DNA from: Cyathus striatus
Taxonomy: Eukaryota; Basidiomycota; Agaricomycetes; Agaricales; Nidulariaceae
DNA length: 64,000 bases
Assembly (NCBI GenBank): GCA_025738555.1
Contig: JAOVFP010000004.1
Coordinates: forward strand, 3,286,001-3,350,000
Reading direction: 5' to 3'
Part shown: positions 1 to 14,748 of the stretch, in pieces
Position numbering within the stretch: the stretch's first letter is position 1
Layout of the letters: each line of letters starts with the position of its first letter
Made by a program: the position numbers and the translations under genes
Notes under the pieces: model-generated
Database searches by the model: none
Seen by the model: only the letters and a program-made list of their open reading frames with translations
Told to the model about the DNA's origin: nothing

Positions 1-526
1 TAGTAGCCCGCCAGTGTGACACAACAACGTTCAACTTTCGAGTCTTGCTTGAGTCGGATGCGTAACTTCATCCTCGTGCAGGGATCCTTGTCCGGAAATT
101 TGTCATGCGCGCTGACTCATCAGCGGCCCTATGCACTGACAACTGCATAGACTTTACAAATGATATCTTGCGATGTCGTTAAGTCTATCACTACTTCCCT
201 TGAGAAGAAAGGAGTGATACTACCCATGCAAAATTAGCCCTGCCCCAAAACGCTAGTAACCGCCCGGTAGCGCTACCGGTTGTACGTGAGCATTGAATGC
301 TGACATTCATGCATTCATGACTCGGAATATCTACTCTCTTTGGACATCTTCCCGTAGCATCTTTTATGGTTTCCAGATCATATCTATATAAAAATCATTG
401 CATCGTGCACCCTGAAACGTCGAGCGATTTTTCATAAAGAGGCCAGCTCGACAGAGAACCTCGCATACCTTTTTGCTTTGTTAAATTCCCCAAATACTTC
501 GAGTCACCTTTTCATCTTTTCACATT
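1..526. other. Upstream region of monooxygenase copy 1
   Basis: No convincing gene is visible. The stretch near 382-390 reads tatctatataaaa and could serve as the TATA element for the gene starting at 527. The first 370 bases show no coding pattern I can support. Confidence 0.4.
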
Positions 527-2684
527 ATGTCAGCATCTGTCTTGATTGTGCGTTGCTTTTAAAATATCTCTCAAAACCACAATTTTCTGACGTCTATATA
601 TCCCAACATATAGGTAGGCGCAGGTCCATCAGGGCTCGTTCTCGCATTATCCCTTCTCCAAAACGGGGTGTCAGTTCGCATCATCGAGAAAGAAACATCT
701 CACAGAGTTGGCGAAAGGGGAGCAGGAGTTATGGTAAGTAATTCTCTTACACTTGTTGATCTAATAAAATTTGAACTCATTATGGTGGCACTTGAAAGCC
801 ACGAACATTTGAGATACATAATATCTTGGGCACATTACCTGATATTTTAAAACTTGCTACTCCAATTCCAACACGCAGAACTTACGTACTGCCCGGTGGA
901 ACCAAGCCACTTATGGACGAAGACATAGCCGATTACATTGAGCCTACATATCATACACCATATGTATGTTCATTTACCTTATTTTTTTGGATCGATACGA
1001 TCTAACGCCTATTAGACTAACCCGAAGGTTCTTGGACAGCACCATTTAGAAGCTATCCTTCGTGCTCACATTAGAAAATATGGTACCGAAGTGGAACTTG
1101 CTACAACGCTGGAAAAGTTTGAACAACATGATGACCATGTTTCGGCTCATCTTATGAAAGCAGTTGATGGCAAAGCAATCTCGGAACCCGCCAATTTCTC
1201 TTACCTTGTTGGTGCTGATGGTGCTCATAGCAATGTTCGGAAACAACTTGAACTTTCATTTCTTGGAGAGACTCTTGAAGGAGTTGATGTGAAAGTCGGA
1301 GACATAATTTTAAAAGAAGGATTGAGCCGGGAGGTATGTGTGCCGTTGTTTTGTAGAATCAACTTTTTATTCTTGCGAACATAGATCTGGCACTGCTGGG
1401 GCGAAGGCTTTCATACAAAAATGCAAGTGTTATGCATTGCTTGGGTCTGATGGTAAAAGATTATTTACACGCATACATTATTCAGGGTTACTTTACGACC
1501 TTCAGGTCAAGATCCTGAGGTGTATAACCTCATTATTAGTGGAGTCGACCTTAGCCATGTTACAGAAACCTTCGGACGTGAAGACTTAATTAGTGCAATA
1601 GAAGAAATAACAGAACGAAAAGATTTGGTATTTGGGGACATACGTTGGATCGGCAATTACCGGTACGCTAAGGTCTTCCTCCAAAGCCACTTACTGAGAA
1701 TTCTCCTCTAGGCCCAATGTTCGTATGGTAGAAAAATTTCACGTAGGCCGTATTTTTATTGCCGGAGGTGAGTATTGTTGCTCTTTCTTTGTAAGGAAGG
1801 CATCACAAACCATTTTGTAGATGCTGCCCATTGTCATAGTCCTGCCGGTGGGCAAGTGAGTGCTTTCCTTTCGCCATTTTTTTTTTGAAGTCGTCTAATT
1901 TAGACATAGGGAATGAATTCCAGCTCCCAGGATGCAGTAAGCAGTTGTTTTTTCAATACATCTGGATGTAGTAGTTGACGCCCCAAAGTTCAACCTTGGC
2001 TGGAAAATGGCTCTCGTTTTGAAAGGGCTGGCTCATCCAAGTCTACTCGATACATATGATGAAGAAAGAATTCCAGTAATCGCGGAAATGCTCAACATAA
2101 CGACAAGGCTTTTTAAGAATGTCATGATCAAGTCCATAGGCGAGGAACAAAAAGCGACAGTATGGAAACGCGGCGAGGAATTTAATATGCTCGGCGTCAA
2201 CTATCGCACTAGCTCAGTTGTCATCGACGATGGTATCGTAGAGAAGTCCGTGGGTGCTGCTTATAATGAAGAAAGCGCAACCGCTGCGAGGGCGGGAGAT
2301 AGAGCTCCAGAAGCTCCGGGGATACAGCAGATCGCTCCTTCGAATGAAGAGACATCGTTCTTCGGGTTATTTGGGTCCTCTTATCATACTGTTCTTGTAT
2401 TTGGTGGATCCACAGACCAGCATAGGAGCGTGCTGGCGAACATCAAGAAACTTCCCAAAGGTATGGTAAAGTCAGCCTTGGTCCTCCCCAAGGACAGTCA
2501 AGCCAAATATGTTCCTGAAGGCTTTGATATTGTCCTAGTTGATGCCAAAGGATATGCTTACAATGGATACTCCATTCCTGACGGAGAACTGAGCATTATT
2601 TCGGTACGACCGGATGGTTTTGTTGGCGCTCGGGTTACCGCCGAGGAGAATTTGGAGAAATACTTCTCGCGTATCTTTATTTAA
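527..2684 (+). CDS. FAD-dependent phenol-hydroxylase-like monooxygenase, copy 1
   Basis: Class A flavoprotein monooxygenase of the phenol 2-monooxygenase / pentachlorophenol hydroxylase type. The family uses NADPH and O2 to hydroxylate aromatic rings; the substrate here is unknown. Exons by splice signals and comparison with copies 2-5: 527-547, 614-733, 799-963, 1016-1333, 1385-1422, 1486-1662, 1712-1767, 1821-1855, 1910-1936, 1989-2684, giving about 550 residues. Seen: N-terminal VGAGPSG (FAD ADP-binding GxGxxG), central YLVGADGAHSNVR (DG motif), and GDAAHCHSP assembled across exons 7-8 (GD motif contacting FAD), followed by GMNSSSQDAFNLGWK. The last exon encodes the C-terminal thioredoxin-like domain and ends KYFSRIFI. 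Exon 5 is one codon longer than in the other copies. Its donor at 1423 is GC, not GT. Reading frame is open throughout. No signal peptide, so probably cytosolic. Confidence 0.9.
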
Positions 2685-5616
2685 TGATAAGTACTACGCA
2701 AATTGATCCTAGAGGATGATACCTTTTAATACTCGAGTTTTATTCTATATTGCTACATAAAAAATTCACCCTCCGAGTCCGAGTTGCTAGCATTTCGCCA
2801 AACCAGTTATGGTAAACCTAGTACTTATTTGTGCAGGATAAAGATAATCTCTCATATACTCATTGACCGACATTGAGCATTACTGAGGGACAGCTGAGGG
2901 AACATGTAGGCGCCGTGCGCTCGAATGCCGATAATTTACACCCCACCATACTGGACTCCGGAAAACAGTGGATTTGGTTGGAAGTGTGATTCCAGTATCA
3001 CGCTGCTCTCAAAGAAGACACTCGCTGGTTGCACATCATCTAGACTAAAATACCATGGAGTGGCCTTGTTGACGATAGGAGTATATCTCTGTGGTACAAG
3101 TACCTATTTATTTGGATTAATATCATTTAAAGGTTATGTTGAAAACGTAACCGTAGAAAAGGGGCCGCGGCGACGTACATCACATTATGTGCAGATTCAT
3201 CAGCTAGACCCAGCGTTCGTTTTATAGTTCACGACATGCCATCCTTTAGACGGTTTGTACCATGTAACAATATGGTCTGTCACGGCGGTGCGGTGTAGGA
3301 TCTTGAAGGGAAGAGAGTGAGAGTAAGAGAGGAAAGATGGCACTGCTGCCAGCGGGCCTGACTTTGTTGGACGGATCGGACTTGCCGATTGCCAAGACAT
3401 TGCCAGCTGAAAGCAACTTATTTGGCATTATTTGGCATCAGCTTCTGCAACCTTGAACCCGGGCAGGAATCCACCGGTGACTGCATTGTCAATGTTCCGA
3501 CTCGTCTTCATTCGCAATTCATTCGCTCCCACTTCTGACTTCACAATTTTGATCTGCACAGGTTCTGCAAGTAATGTAAATAAATACGATCAGTTAGGAA
3601 CTTGTACGAAGTCGAGGCCGGTTAATGTTGTCATTTTTCGGATCACGAGGCTTGTGCATGGCCAAGTCCAAGGGGGCACAGGCATCGTAGATTCCCACGG
3701 TAGGTAGGGTAGGTAGGTATCGCCAGAGGGTCAAAAAATATTTTCGGAACCCTTTTTTATAGTTGCTAAAAATGTTAATCTACATCACTCTATGTGTACT
3801 TAAAGTGTATTATAGACCACTCAATGTTAGTTCTTGCACTCTATGAAGGGCTCCCAGCATGTTGCCCAACCTGTAACAGCCGCATCAGCACCAACTGAAA
3901 TGGTGACCGAAAACATACCAGTTCTATGGAAGAGAGTGTGCAAAACATAAGGCTTGGACGATTGCTTGTGTGGAGATGTCGTGGATCCATCGCATCCTCA
4001 GGCATGGAAATGCAGCCGCACTTCTTGTGAAACTGTATGGGTATGTCAGCCAAGTTTTGAGCAAGGAATACCGTTGTACTTACCTATTTGTGCAGTATCA
4101 CAGTTATTGTATCTCCAATGGGACGATTCCGCGCAATTGGACTTGCATGGCATGTGTAGGTAATAAAAAGCGGAAGTAGCGGTCAAGTAGCGGTCTCAGC
4201 TAGGTTCTCTGGAGGACAAGCGGATGTGGTAGCTCGGGGTTAGTCTCGTACCAAGATTATCCACTCGTGGATCCGTCCACACACGCCGGTTTCCATATGT
4301 CTTCATATGGTAAGAACCACGTGATTCCGTTAGACGGGCTTTGTTGAGCCTAAGCTCGGGGTAAGCAAGTGTACATCAGCGTCGCCTAGAACAAAAATAG
4401 ACTACCTTCCTAATTAAGTAATTGATCGGATTATGTAAGCTTAGTAAGGTAGGTAGGTTGACCTTCGTGTCGATTTCAAAAAAATCGACCCCAGTTGTTT
4501 TTTTGAAGTCCTTGTGCCCCCTTGGCCAAGTCATCGCCTTATCTCACAGAATCTCAGTCGGATGTCGATGACCATTCTACGTTATGCAGTACGGATGGAG
4601 CACGGCTCGTCAAGGTCAGCAAATTTACATGATCATATTTCGAAGTTGCTGGTATTTCATTTAATATTGAACATGCCAACCCTGCAGGCTGCCCCGCTGC
4701 GGCTTATCCAATGTTCGCGACTGAGAAAAAGATCTATACAGAATTGCTGTTTCAATTTGGAAGGCAGGCATGAGGCGAAGTTAAAAACAAAGGACAATCT
4801 CACAACCATACATCGGTATTGACTTTCTCGACGAGATTCTCGGTTTGGAGCATGTCGTCATCGGTGCTCTCAAGCTCGTTGAACTTGGTACCTGTACTTT
4901 ATCCCTTAATCATATGTATCACGATGGTTCTAAATTTAGCATAGGTTGTCCCATGGTCAGCGTTTGCCGTTGACGGTCTCCTCAAGGGTCCTCTTGAGCT
5001 GTTATGAGTTTCACGCGAATTTTGTGTGGAAAGTTGTCTCGCTCATTTCAGAATCCAGTGTAAATTCATTGACTTGAATCTGTCTTGCGCAATGGATCAC
5101 TGGCAGCTACTGTAGTCTGGACAGATTCATTACGATGCTCGCGAAGTTGAGCGTTTAGTAAAAGGAAGAACAGATCCTACGCCAGCTAATTGTAGATTTA
5201 CGCCAGCCATACGCACACGCACGTGCGCCTTATCGCAAAAGGTGCCTTCTTATGATTCCAACCGTTGCAAATTAATTTTGGGCCCCCCCGAACGCGTATA
5301 ATGCCGACTCTGTTGACTCAGTAAATCGCAATGGCTGCAATTGGACTTTGACAATCATCTTCAAGTTATTATCTCATTATCATGTACCGTCTATGATTCC
5401 GTGAACGTCGTCCCGTATAGACCCGCATGTTATCAGGTGTCCAGGCCACGACTAGATGTAACTAGTGCCTGAAACCAACTGAAACGTTAATGCCGTTGCT
5501 CTGACTCGCACACCCCGTAACAATGTGATCTATATATAGAGACAAGCTCGGCAATGATTCACATATATAATACCTTTTGCTTTGCTAATCGAGTTCCCCC
5601 AGTACGTCTGCATATC
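2685..5616. other. Spacer between copies 1 and 2 with eroded coding-like pieces
   Basis: Apart from the minus-strand gene tail at 3428-3697, the plus strand at about 4511-4850 looks exon-like. Two open segments are joined by a plausible intron (gtcagc at about 4613 to ctgcag at 4688), followed by an open stretch around 4805-4890. I could not assign a family. Short ggtaggtag repeats occur at 3698-3718 and 4446-4458, near the ends of these pieces. A TATA-like tatatata lies at about 5530, upstream of copy 2. Confidence 0.3.
3428..3697 (-). pseudogene. 3' end of an unrecognised gene, truncated
   Basis: On the minus strand an open exon (about 3697-3608) ends at a gtacaag donor. A 43-nt intron with a ctaac branch-point-like sequence and a ttgcag acceptor follows, and the next exon (3564-3428) runs to a TAA stop. 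The joined C-terminus contains KIVKSEVGANELRMKTSRN and ends AEADAK. The pairing of a well-formed intron with two open exons suggests a real gene tail. Upstream it runs directly into a ggtaggtag repeat with no acceptor or start, so the 5' part is missing. I do not recognise the family. Confidence 0.4.
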
Positions 5617-7734
5617 ATGTCTGCATCTGTTTTGGTCGTGAGTAACGTGAAATATGTGTTGCAAAGCAAATTTTTAACGTCTATCCATATAGGTCGGCGC
5701 TGGCCCATCAGGGCTTATCCTCGCATTATCCCTTCTTCGAAATAGGGTGTCTGTTCGAATCATCGAGAAAGAAGTATCTCACAGAGTTGGTGAAAGAGGA
5801 GCTGGTCTCATGGTATTTGAATATTTTGCCTTGTGGATTTTGGCTTACTATAATACCATTGTAAGCCACGTACATTCGAGGTTCATAATCTCCTGGGTAC
5901 TCTGCCGGATATTCTCAAAATCGCCAGTGCCATTCCTATACGTAGGAGTTACGAACTCCCTGGTGGGACTAAGACGCTCGTTGAAGAAAATATAGCTGCT
6001 CATATTGAGCCCGCGTTTCATACACCATATGTGTGTTGATTTGTTTGATTTTGTTCATCAATATTTTCTGACTTCTGTTAGGCCAATCCAAAGATGCTTG
6101 GGCAGAATCATTTAGAAGCTGTTCTTCGTAAACATCTAAAAAAATATGGCACCGAAGTGGAACTTGCTACAACTCTGGAGAAGTTTGAGCAGTTTGATGA
6201 TCACGTTGAAGCTCATCTTATTAAGACTGCTGAAGGAAAAACAATCTCAGAACTAGCCAAATTCTCTTATCTTGTTGGGGCTGACGGTGCCCATAGTGTT
6301 GTTCGTAAACAGCTAGGGCTTTCATTCCTTGGGGAGACTATTCAAGGAGCCGACATGAAAGTTGGGGATATAGTAATGGAAGAAGGGCTGGATCGACAGG
6401 TATGCCGCCAGCTTTACAAAATGAGACATTCTAATTCAACTACGCATATTTAGTTCTGGCACTTTTGGGGAGATCCTCAGACGAAGATGTAAGTATTATC
6501 CGCTGCTAGAGTCTGATGACAATCCTTATTACTATTTTCAGGGTTTTCATTCGCCCCTCAGGCCAAGATCCTGAAGTATATAACTTTATTATTGGTGGAG
6601 TTGACATTAAACATGTAACCGAAACCTCCGGACGTGAGGACCTACTTAAAGCAATCGAAGAAATCACGGGGCGAAAGGATTTCGTATTCAAGGATATACG
6701 TTGGATCAGCAATTACCGGTACGTCGAGTTTTTCTAATACTTTGATTCAGTTAAAGAAGCTCTGCGTCAGACCCAACATTCGTATGGTAGACAAATTTCA
6801 TGTCGGCCGTGTCTTCATTGCTGGAGGTAAGTATCAGCCAATCTTTCTTGGAAAAGTAACCAATCTAATGCATACTCCAGATGCTGCCCATTGCCACAGT
6901 CCTGCAGGCGGACAAGTGAGAGTTTTGCGCTTGCTATATTTAAGTTATCTAACTTTGTAACAGGGAATGAATTCAAGCTCCCAGGACGCAGTAAGTATTT
7001 AATTTGGCTGATATATTCCTACGCCACTAATAGAATATCTGAAGTTCAATCTTGGTTGGAAACTGGCCCTCGTAGCGAAAGGATTGGCGCCTTCAAGTCT
7101 ACTCGACACTTATGACGAAGAGAGGATTCCAGTAATCGCGGAAATGCTTAACATAACTACGAAGCTTTTTAGGAAAACTATCAAGCCCTTGGACGACAAA
7201 GAAAAGGCGGCAGCTTGGAGGCGTGGGGAGGAATTCCATATGTTCGGTGTCAACTATCGCAGTAGTTCTCTCGTCATCGATGACGGTGCCTTAGATGAGT
7301 TTGCGGGTGCTGCCTATAATCCTGAAAGTGCAACCGCAGCCAGGGCAGGAGATAGGGCTCCGGATGCTCCGGAGCTACAGCAGATTTCTCCGTCGGACGA
7401 AGAAACATCTCTCTTCCAACTATTCGGACCGTCTTATCACACTATTCTTGTATTTGGAGGTTCGGCAGAGCAGCATAGCACCGTACTCGTAAAACTTGCG
7501 AAGTTCCCCAAGGACTCGGTGAAGTCAGCTTTGGTCCTTCCCGTGAACAAGTCTGAGCCTGTCAATGAGGGCTTCGATGTCGTCCTGGTCGATGCTAAAG
7601 GTTACGCTCTCGAGGGATACCATGTTCCTGAGGATGAACTACATGTGGTTGTTGTACGACCAGATGGTACTGTCGGTGCTCGTATTACCGTTCTGGAGAA
7701 TCTCGATAAATATTTCTCCAAGATTTTCCTTTGA
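5617..7734 (+). CDS. FAD-dependent phenol-hydroxylase-like monooxygenase, copy 2
   Basis: Second array member, same ten-exon plan: 5617-5637, 5693-5812, 5866-6030, 6082-6399, 6454-6488, 6542-6718, 6771-6826, 6881-6915, 6964-6990, 7045-7734, about 548 residues. The start is the ATG that gives MSASVLV before the first intron; the same short first exon occurs in all five copies. VGAGPSG opens exon 2, YLVGADGAHSVVR lies in exon 4, and GDAAHCHSPAGGQ spans exons 7-8. The C-terminal thioredoxin-like domain ends KYFSKIFL. Exon 5 uses an ordinary GT donor (gtaagt at 6489). No stop or frameshift was found, so it appears functional. It lies about 2.9 kb downstream of copy 1 in the same direction, with its own upstream TATA-like sequence, so it is probably transcribed independently. 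Confidence 0.9.
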
Positions 7735-8496
7735 TCATATATCCATTGTAAATCCATTGTAAGTTAATTGCTGGAAACTTCTGAGCCTTTTTCTATACCC
7801 AGGGATCTATCTACACTTTCTGCTTGAAAACCTCTACTCACACATTTATCCTGCACATCAATAGTTGTATCAATGATACCCTTATATACCTCCCTACTCA
7901 GTCGTATGCTATCTCGCCGTGTAATTGTAGAAACGATGTGTATCTCGAAGTTCGCTATATACATATAGTACGGATGATCTGGCCCATCATTAGTTGCGAG
8001 TTCCTACTATAAATAGCAGCGATCCAGCTGAATCTTCTTTATTTTCACTCGTTCATTATAGACATTGACAAAGATTTTCATCAGGCCACGACTCAGCGGA
8101 CTTACACAACTGCGAAGTCAGCGTAATGTAATTTAACGCCCGAGTTAACTCCCAAAAACACTACCGCGCACCCGAAAATAATCACGAATCTTCTTCTATG
8201 ACACGGGGAGCTCGGCAAAGAATTCACGTTTCAGAACAACTGTGTACTGCGGGAATTTACAGTGAAAGACATGCGGTGGTCCAGTTCCAACCGTAGCCCA
8301 ATGTTTATTCTACTACCAGCGTCAATCACTACCGTCAGCGGAGTTGCGTAACTCCGTCACATCATATGAAATTGACATTGTACATAGGCCATGCGAGCTA
8401 TATAACCAGACCAGGATGCAACCAGGATGAAGCAACAATATCAGCAACATTTACATCTCTATCTCAGCTCTACACGTACCTAGTATCTCATCTAAC
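7735..8496. other. Spacer between copies 2 and 3
   Basis: No gene seen. The last 150 bases before the ATG at 8497 contain a tatataacc element near 8399 that could act as a core promoter for copy 3. Confidence 0.35.
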
Positions 8497-10646
<2,150 letters not shown>

Positions 10647-11193
10647 TGGTAGGTGGGTGCTACGTAAATTGAGATACCTTTTTATTATTCCAGGTTTTCT
10701 TTTATGTTGTTGGTTGTCTTGGTTTGTGACATGAATATGTGTTGTATATATACAGTTGGACTTTTCGTATAAATGTTGTCAATGATACAAATTTTAGTCG
10801 AATTTGTGGCTTTCCTGACGCTAGACCATGTTGTTACACAAATCTGAGAGGAATTTAACGAGTAATTTCCATTTGCAAGTTTGAAGACGGACACTCAGAG
10901 ATTTATGAGGGATAATATGAATGGTCATAAGCGTGGGTTGTGGTCGGAGAACGTGGAAGAAAACGGAGAGAAATGAGGAAAATTGAATCAAATTCAGGGA
11001 AGAGATGAATTAGGTCACATGACGTTCTAGAGGTTTCTGAGGTTGAAAAAATTTAAAGCCGCTTGCGTCCGTTCGGCGGTTCAACTGTCTGTGTCAGTTT
11101 CTTCTTTCCCCAGTTCCTCGTCGTCCTCGTCGTTCCACTCCCCCCTCTTCTTCTCATTCTCTCCGCTCTTCATCTCAAAATCTAAAAGCGACA
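10647..11193. other. Intergenic region and HSP60 promoter
   Basis: The first part is AT-rich 3' flank of copy 3. From about 11085 to the HSP60 start the plus strand is a pyrimidine-rich C/T tract, typical of strong fungal promoters and 5' UTRs. A heat-shock-element-like site is listed separately. Confidence 0.4.
11024..11038 (+). promoter_or_regulatory. Heat-shock-element-like triplet of pentamers
   Basis: Reads gTTCt aGAgg tTTCt, that is three alternating nTTCn/nGAAn units with one mismatch (GAG for GAA), 156 bp upstream of the HSP60 start. Hsf1 binding sites are expected upstream of mitochondrial HSP60 genes, so the position makes sense. A single mismatched triplet could also occur by chance. 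Confidence 0.4.
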
Positions 11194-13237
11194 ATGCATC
11201 GCCTCTCTTCCAGCTCCCCTCGCGCTATCCGCCGTGCTGCACAGAAGGCTAAGCCTTCGCTCGCCCGTGGCGCCCACAAGGAGATTAAGTTCTCCAACGA
11301 GGGAAGGGCCAGCATTCTGAAGGGTGTTGACGTCCTTGCCAACGCTGTCAGCGTTACACTCGGACCTAAGGGTGAGCTGAACGTCGTTGGAACGAAAACA
11401 CGTTGCTGACAAGTTTTTCCAGGTCGCAACGTCATCATTGAGCAGTCCTTCGGTGGACCAAAGATCACAAAGGGTGAGTCTCGACGCATTCTGAGGTTGG
11501 GTAGAGCTCTCGAAGTGGTCAAAAACACACTTACGTGGCCTTTTCCACTCCCGAGCCTTCCCGCCCGGACACCTACGACTTTTCTTCAACCTTACTAACG
11601 TACTCTCCCACAGACGGTGTCACTGTTGCAAAGGCCATTGTCCTCAAGGACAAATTCGAAAACCTCGGTGCTCGGTATGTACCTATTTTATGTCGGTCGG
11701 GAAATGCGATGCTAATGCGTCCCCAAGTCTCATCCAGGACGTCGCGTCGAAGACAAACGAAGTTGCCGGAGACGGCACAACAACCGCTACCGTTCTTGCC
11801 CGCGCCATCTACTCCGAGGGTGTGAAGAACGTCGCAGCAGGATGCAACCCCATGGACCTCCGCCGCGGCTCCCAAGCTGCTGTCGAGCGCGTTGTCGAGT
11901 TCCTCAGCTCCCACGCAAAGACCGTCACCACCACTGCTGAAATTGCCCAGGTTGCTACCATCTCTGCCAATGGTGACGTTCACGTCGGCAACCTTATTGC
12001 CCAGGCTATGGAGAAAGTCGGCAAGGAGGGTGTTATCACTGTCAAGGAAGGCAGGACCATTGAGGACGAAATTGAGATCACCGAGGGTATGAGGTTCGAC
12101 AGGGGATTCATTTCCCCATACTTCGTCACCGATGTTAAGGCGCAAAAGGTCGAGTTCGAGAAGCCCTACATTCTCCTCAGCGAGAAGAAGATCTCGTTAC
12201 TCCAGGATATTCTTCCTTCCCTCGAGGCTGCCGCTCAGGCTCGTCGTCCCCTCATCATCATCGCCGAGGACATCGACGGTGAGGCTCTCGCTGCCTGCAT
12301 TCTCAACAAGCTCCGTGGCCAGCTCCAGGTCGCTGCCGTCAAGGCTCCCGGCTTCGGTGACAACCGCAAGTCCATCCTCGGTGATCTTGCCATCCTCACA
12401 GGTGGAACTGTGTTCACCGACGAGCTCGACATCAAGCTCGAGCGCGCTACCGTTGATATGCTCGGCTCCACCGGCAGCATCACCATCACCAAGGACGACA
12501 CCATCATCCTTAACGGTGAGGGTGCCAAGGATGCTATCCAGGCTCGCTGCGAGCAGATCCGCTCAATTTTGGGTGATCCTACCACCAGTGAATATGACAA
12601 AACTAAGCTCCAGGAGCGCCTTGCCAAGTTGAGCGGCGGTGTTGCCGTTATCAAGGTCGGTGGTGCTTCTGAAGTCGAGGTCAGCGAGAAGAAGGATCGT
12701 TACGATGACGCTCTTAACGCCACTCGCGCCGCTGTCGAGGAGGGTATCCTTCCCGGTGGTGGTGTTGCCCTCCTCAAGGCTTCCCTCCAACTCGCCACTT
12801 CCTCCCCCGCTGCCAGCACCTCCACCACCTCCCCAGTCAACCCCAACGTCACCCCCATCAACACCGCCAACTTTGACCAGGAACTCGGTGTCTCCATCAT
12901 CCGCCGGGCAATCACCAACCCTGCCCGTTCGATCCTCTCCAACGCTGGTGAGGAGTCCTCTGTCATCGTTGGTGCTCTCCTTAAGGAGTATGGTGCCCCT
13001 GACAAGTTTGCTTGGGGATACGACGCTGCCAAGGGCGAGTATGTTGATATGATCAAGGCTGGTATTGTCGACCCCTTGAAGGTCGTCAGGACTGCGCTCG
13101 TTGATGCCGCTGGTGTTGCTAGCTTGTTGACCACCAGCGAGGCATGTGTTGTTGATGCCCCTGAAGAGGATAAGGCACCTGCTGGTATGGGTGGAATGGG
13201 CGGTATGGGTGGTATGGGTGGCATGGGCGGATTCTAA
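11194..13237 (+). CDS. HSP60: Mitochondrial chaperonin HSP60
   Basis: Group I chaperonin that folds imported proteins in the mitochondrial matrix. Exons 11194-11371, 11423-11473, 11614-11674 and 11728-13237 give 599 residues, a normal length. The N-terminus ([20 protein letters not shown]) is basic and Ser/Arg-rich, as expected of a matrix-targeting presequence. Chaperonin signatures follow: [20 protein letters not shown], then [18 protein letters not shown] (the ATP-binding GDGTT) and [14 protein letters not shown]. The C-terminus is the characteristic Gly/Met repeat ([12 protein letters not shown]). Codons are strongly biased to C- and G-ending forms, unlike most neighbours, which fits high expression and produces long antisense shadow ORFs. 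It is a single-copy housekeeping gene between the monooxygenase array and DUG3, with no functional link evident. Confidence 0.97.
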
Positions 13238-14748
13238 ACGTTTTAACGCGTTTGGTTTTTATCAATTCCTGTCGCTTGTCGCTTCTTGGTTTTGTGGACT
13301 TTTTAAAAGTACTCAACTACCCCATTCTACATCCTACTGCAGTCCTATCCTCCCGCATTTGTTGTCGCATCCACATCGCATAATATTTTTTATTGTTTCT
13401 CATGCAATGCAGCCTACATAGTATCTAGTCGTTTAGTCGATTACACGCCCCCCCTCGTATGTCAGCTACTAACCCCGAAATGAATCATGACCCCCACTCT
13501 GGTATATCTTACGTTGGAATCCTGGATGCACTCTGTCATAGGTTCACTAGTTATGAAGAAGATTACTGGTGTCCTGTCGATAAGTATTAATCTTTGAATG
13601 GGTGAAGGCAGTTGGAATGAACGTATTGGCGAACTCGACCATCCAGTTTTACTGAAAATGCTTCTAATCGGAGAATTGTGGTCGTATCTGGACATATATC
13701 GTTGTTGATTCAGACCTGTGTGCTAGCTAACGTATTGCAGCGTACTACTTGAAGTGTTCGAGGAAGAGATTCTAAAACCAGGTTTCTCATGTCGCGAGTA
13801 GATTAGTGGCAGAGAAGAAAGAACTTTAAGTGTTCTTCTAGTCTTCTAGATAATTAGCATAAGGCAATTCTTGGTTTCGAATTCATGCTGTTACATGCTA
13901 ATGTCTAGTCCGATGACGGTTCCTGCAATAAGGTGGTTACATAAATGAGGCAGCAGACCACAGTCGACGTCTGTTGAGATCGATAAGGCACTTGACCTTG
14001 TGTAACTTAGCGGAAATTAACCGCGGCATGATTCAGTTTGAGTACTAAGTGCTACGTTTCCGTTCAACCTTATCGCATGTATCGCTCTGTCAGTTTTCGT
14101 TGAAAGAAAAATGAAAGTACATAATCATCCACTACTGGCATCATGAGTCTATTGCAGCTGTCTCTCGTCTGCCTCGCATTTTGTACGACTTATTTTTTAT
14201 TTCCCATGCAGAATCCAGTTTTCGCCTATCAATACCAGTACGAGTTAATCATGTCCCCCTATGATGGCTATAAAGAAGACTTGTTGAAATAGTATTGGCG
14301 TCGAACGGTTCTAATGGCAGAATGATCACATTGCATATAGACTTACAGTGATCATGGCAATGTGACCTGTATGAGCCTCGTTGTCAATTAGTAATGAGAT
14401 ACTTAGTTGTTATCGTACAGAAGATAAGTTACTAGTGTCCCATCTATCCAGTACCACTTTCTAATTAGACGAAGCCGAGCCGATTGGAATGGTATATCGA
14501 ACGAACACATTGCTTAAAGTGCTTCTAATATTAGCAAGCCCCATGACAGGTGGATTTACAGCTGCAAAGCATACATATGACCTAACGTTTTCACAGTAGT
14601 GTCCACTCCGGTGACCACTCAAGCTCCCGAAATAAGATGGTTCGGTGTAGCACTGATAAGTACTTGTTGGGTATATAAAGGCTAGGATAATCTCCACATG
14701 ATGCACTCACAGCTCATCATCGACTCCTTCGTTGCCCAGTAAAGAAAT
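13238..14748. other. Gene-free spacer between HSP60 and DUG3-like gene
   Basis: Only short, unrelated ORFs occur on either strand. I see no conserved motif, RNA gene or repeat. Confidence 0.4.

Noticed and set aside
11182..13224. Long minus-strand ORFs (135, 190 and 174 codons) opposite HSP60
   Set aside because: They are antisense shadows of a highly codon-biased gene. They span HSP60 introns and exons without motif or start context.
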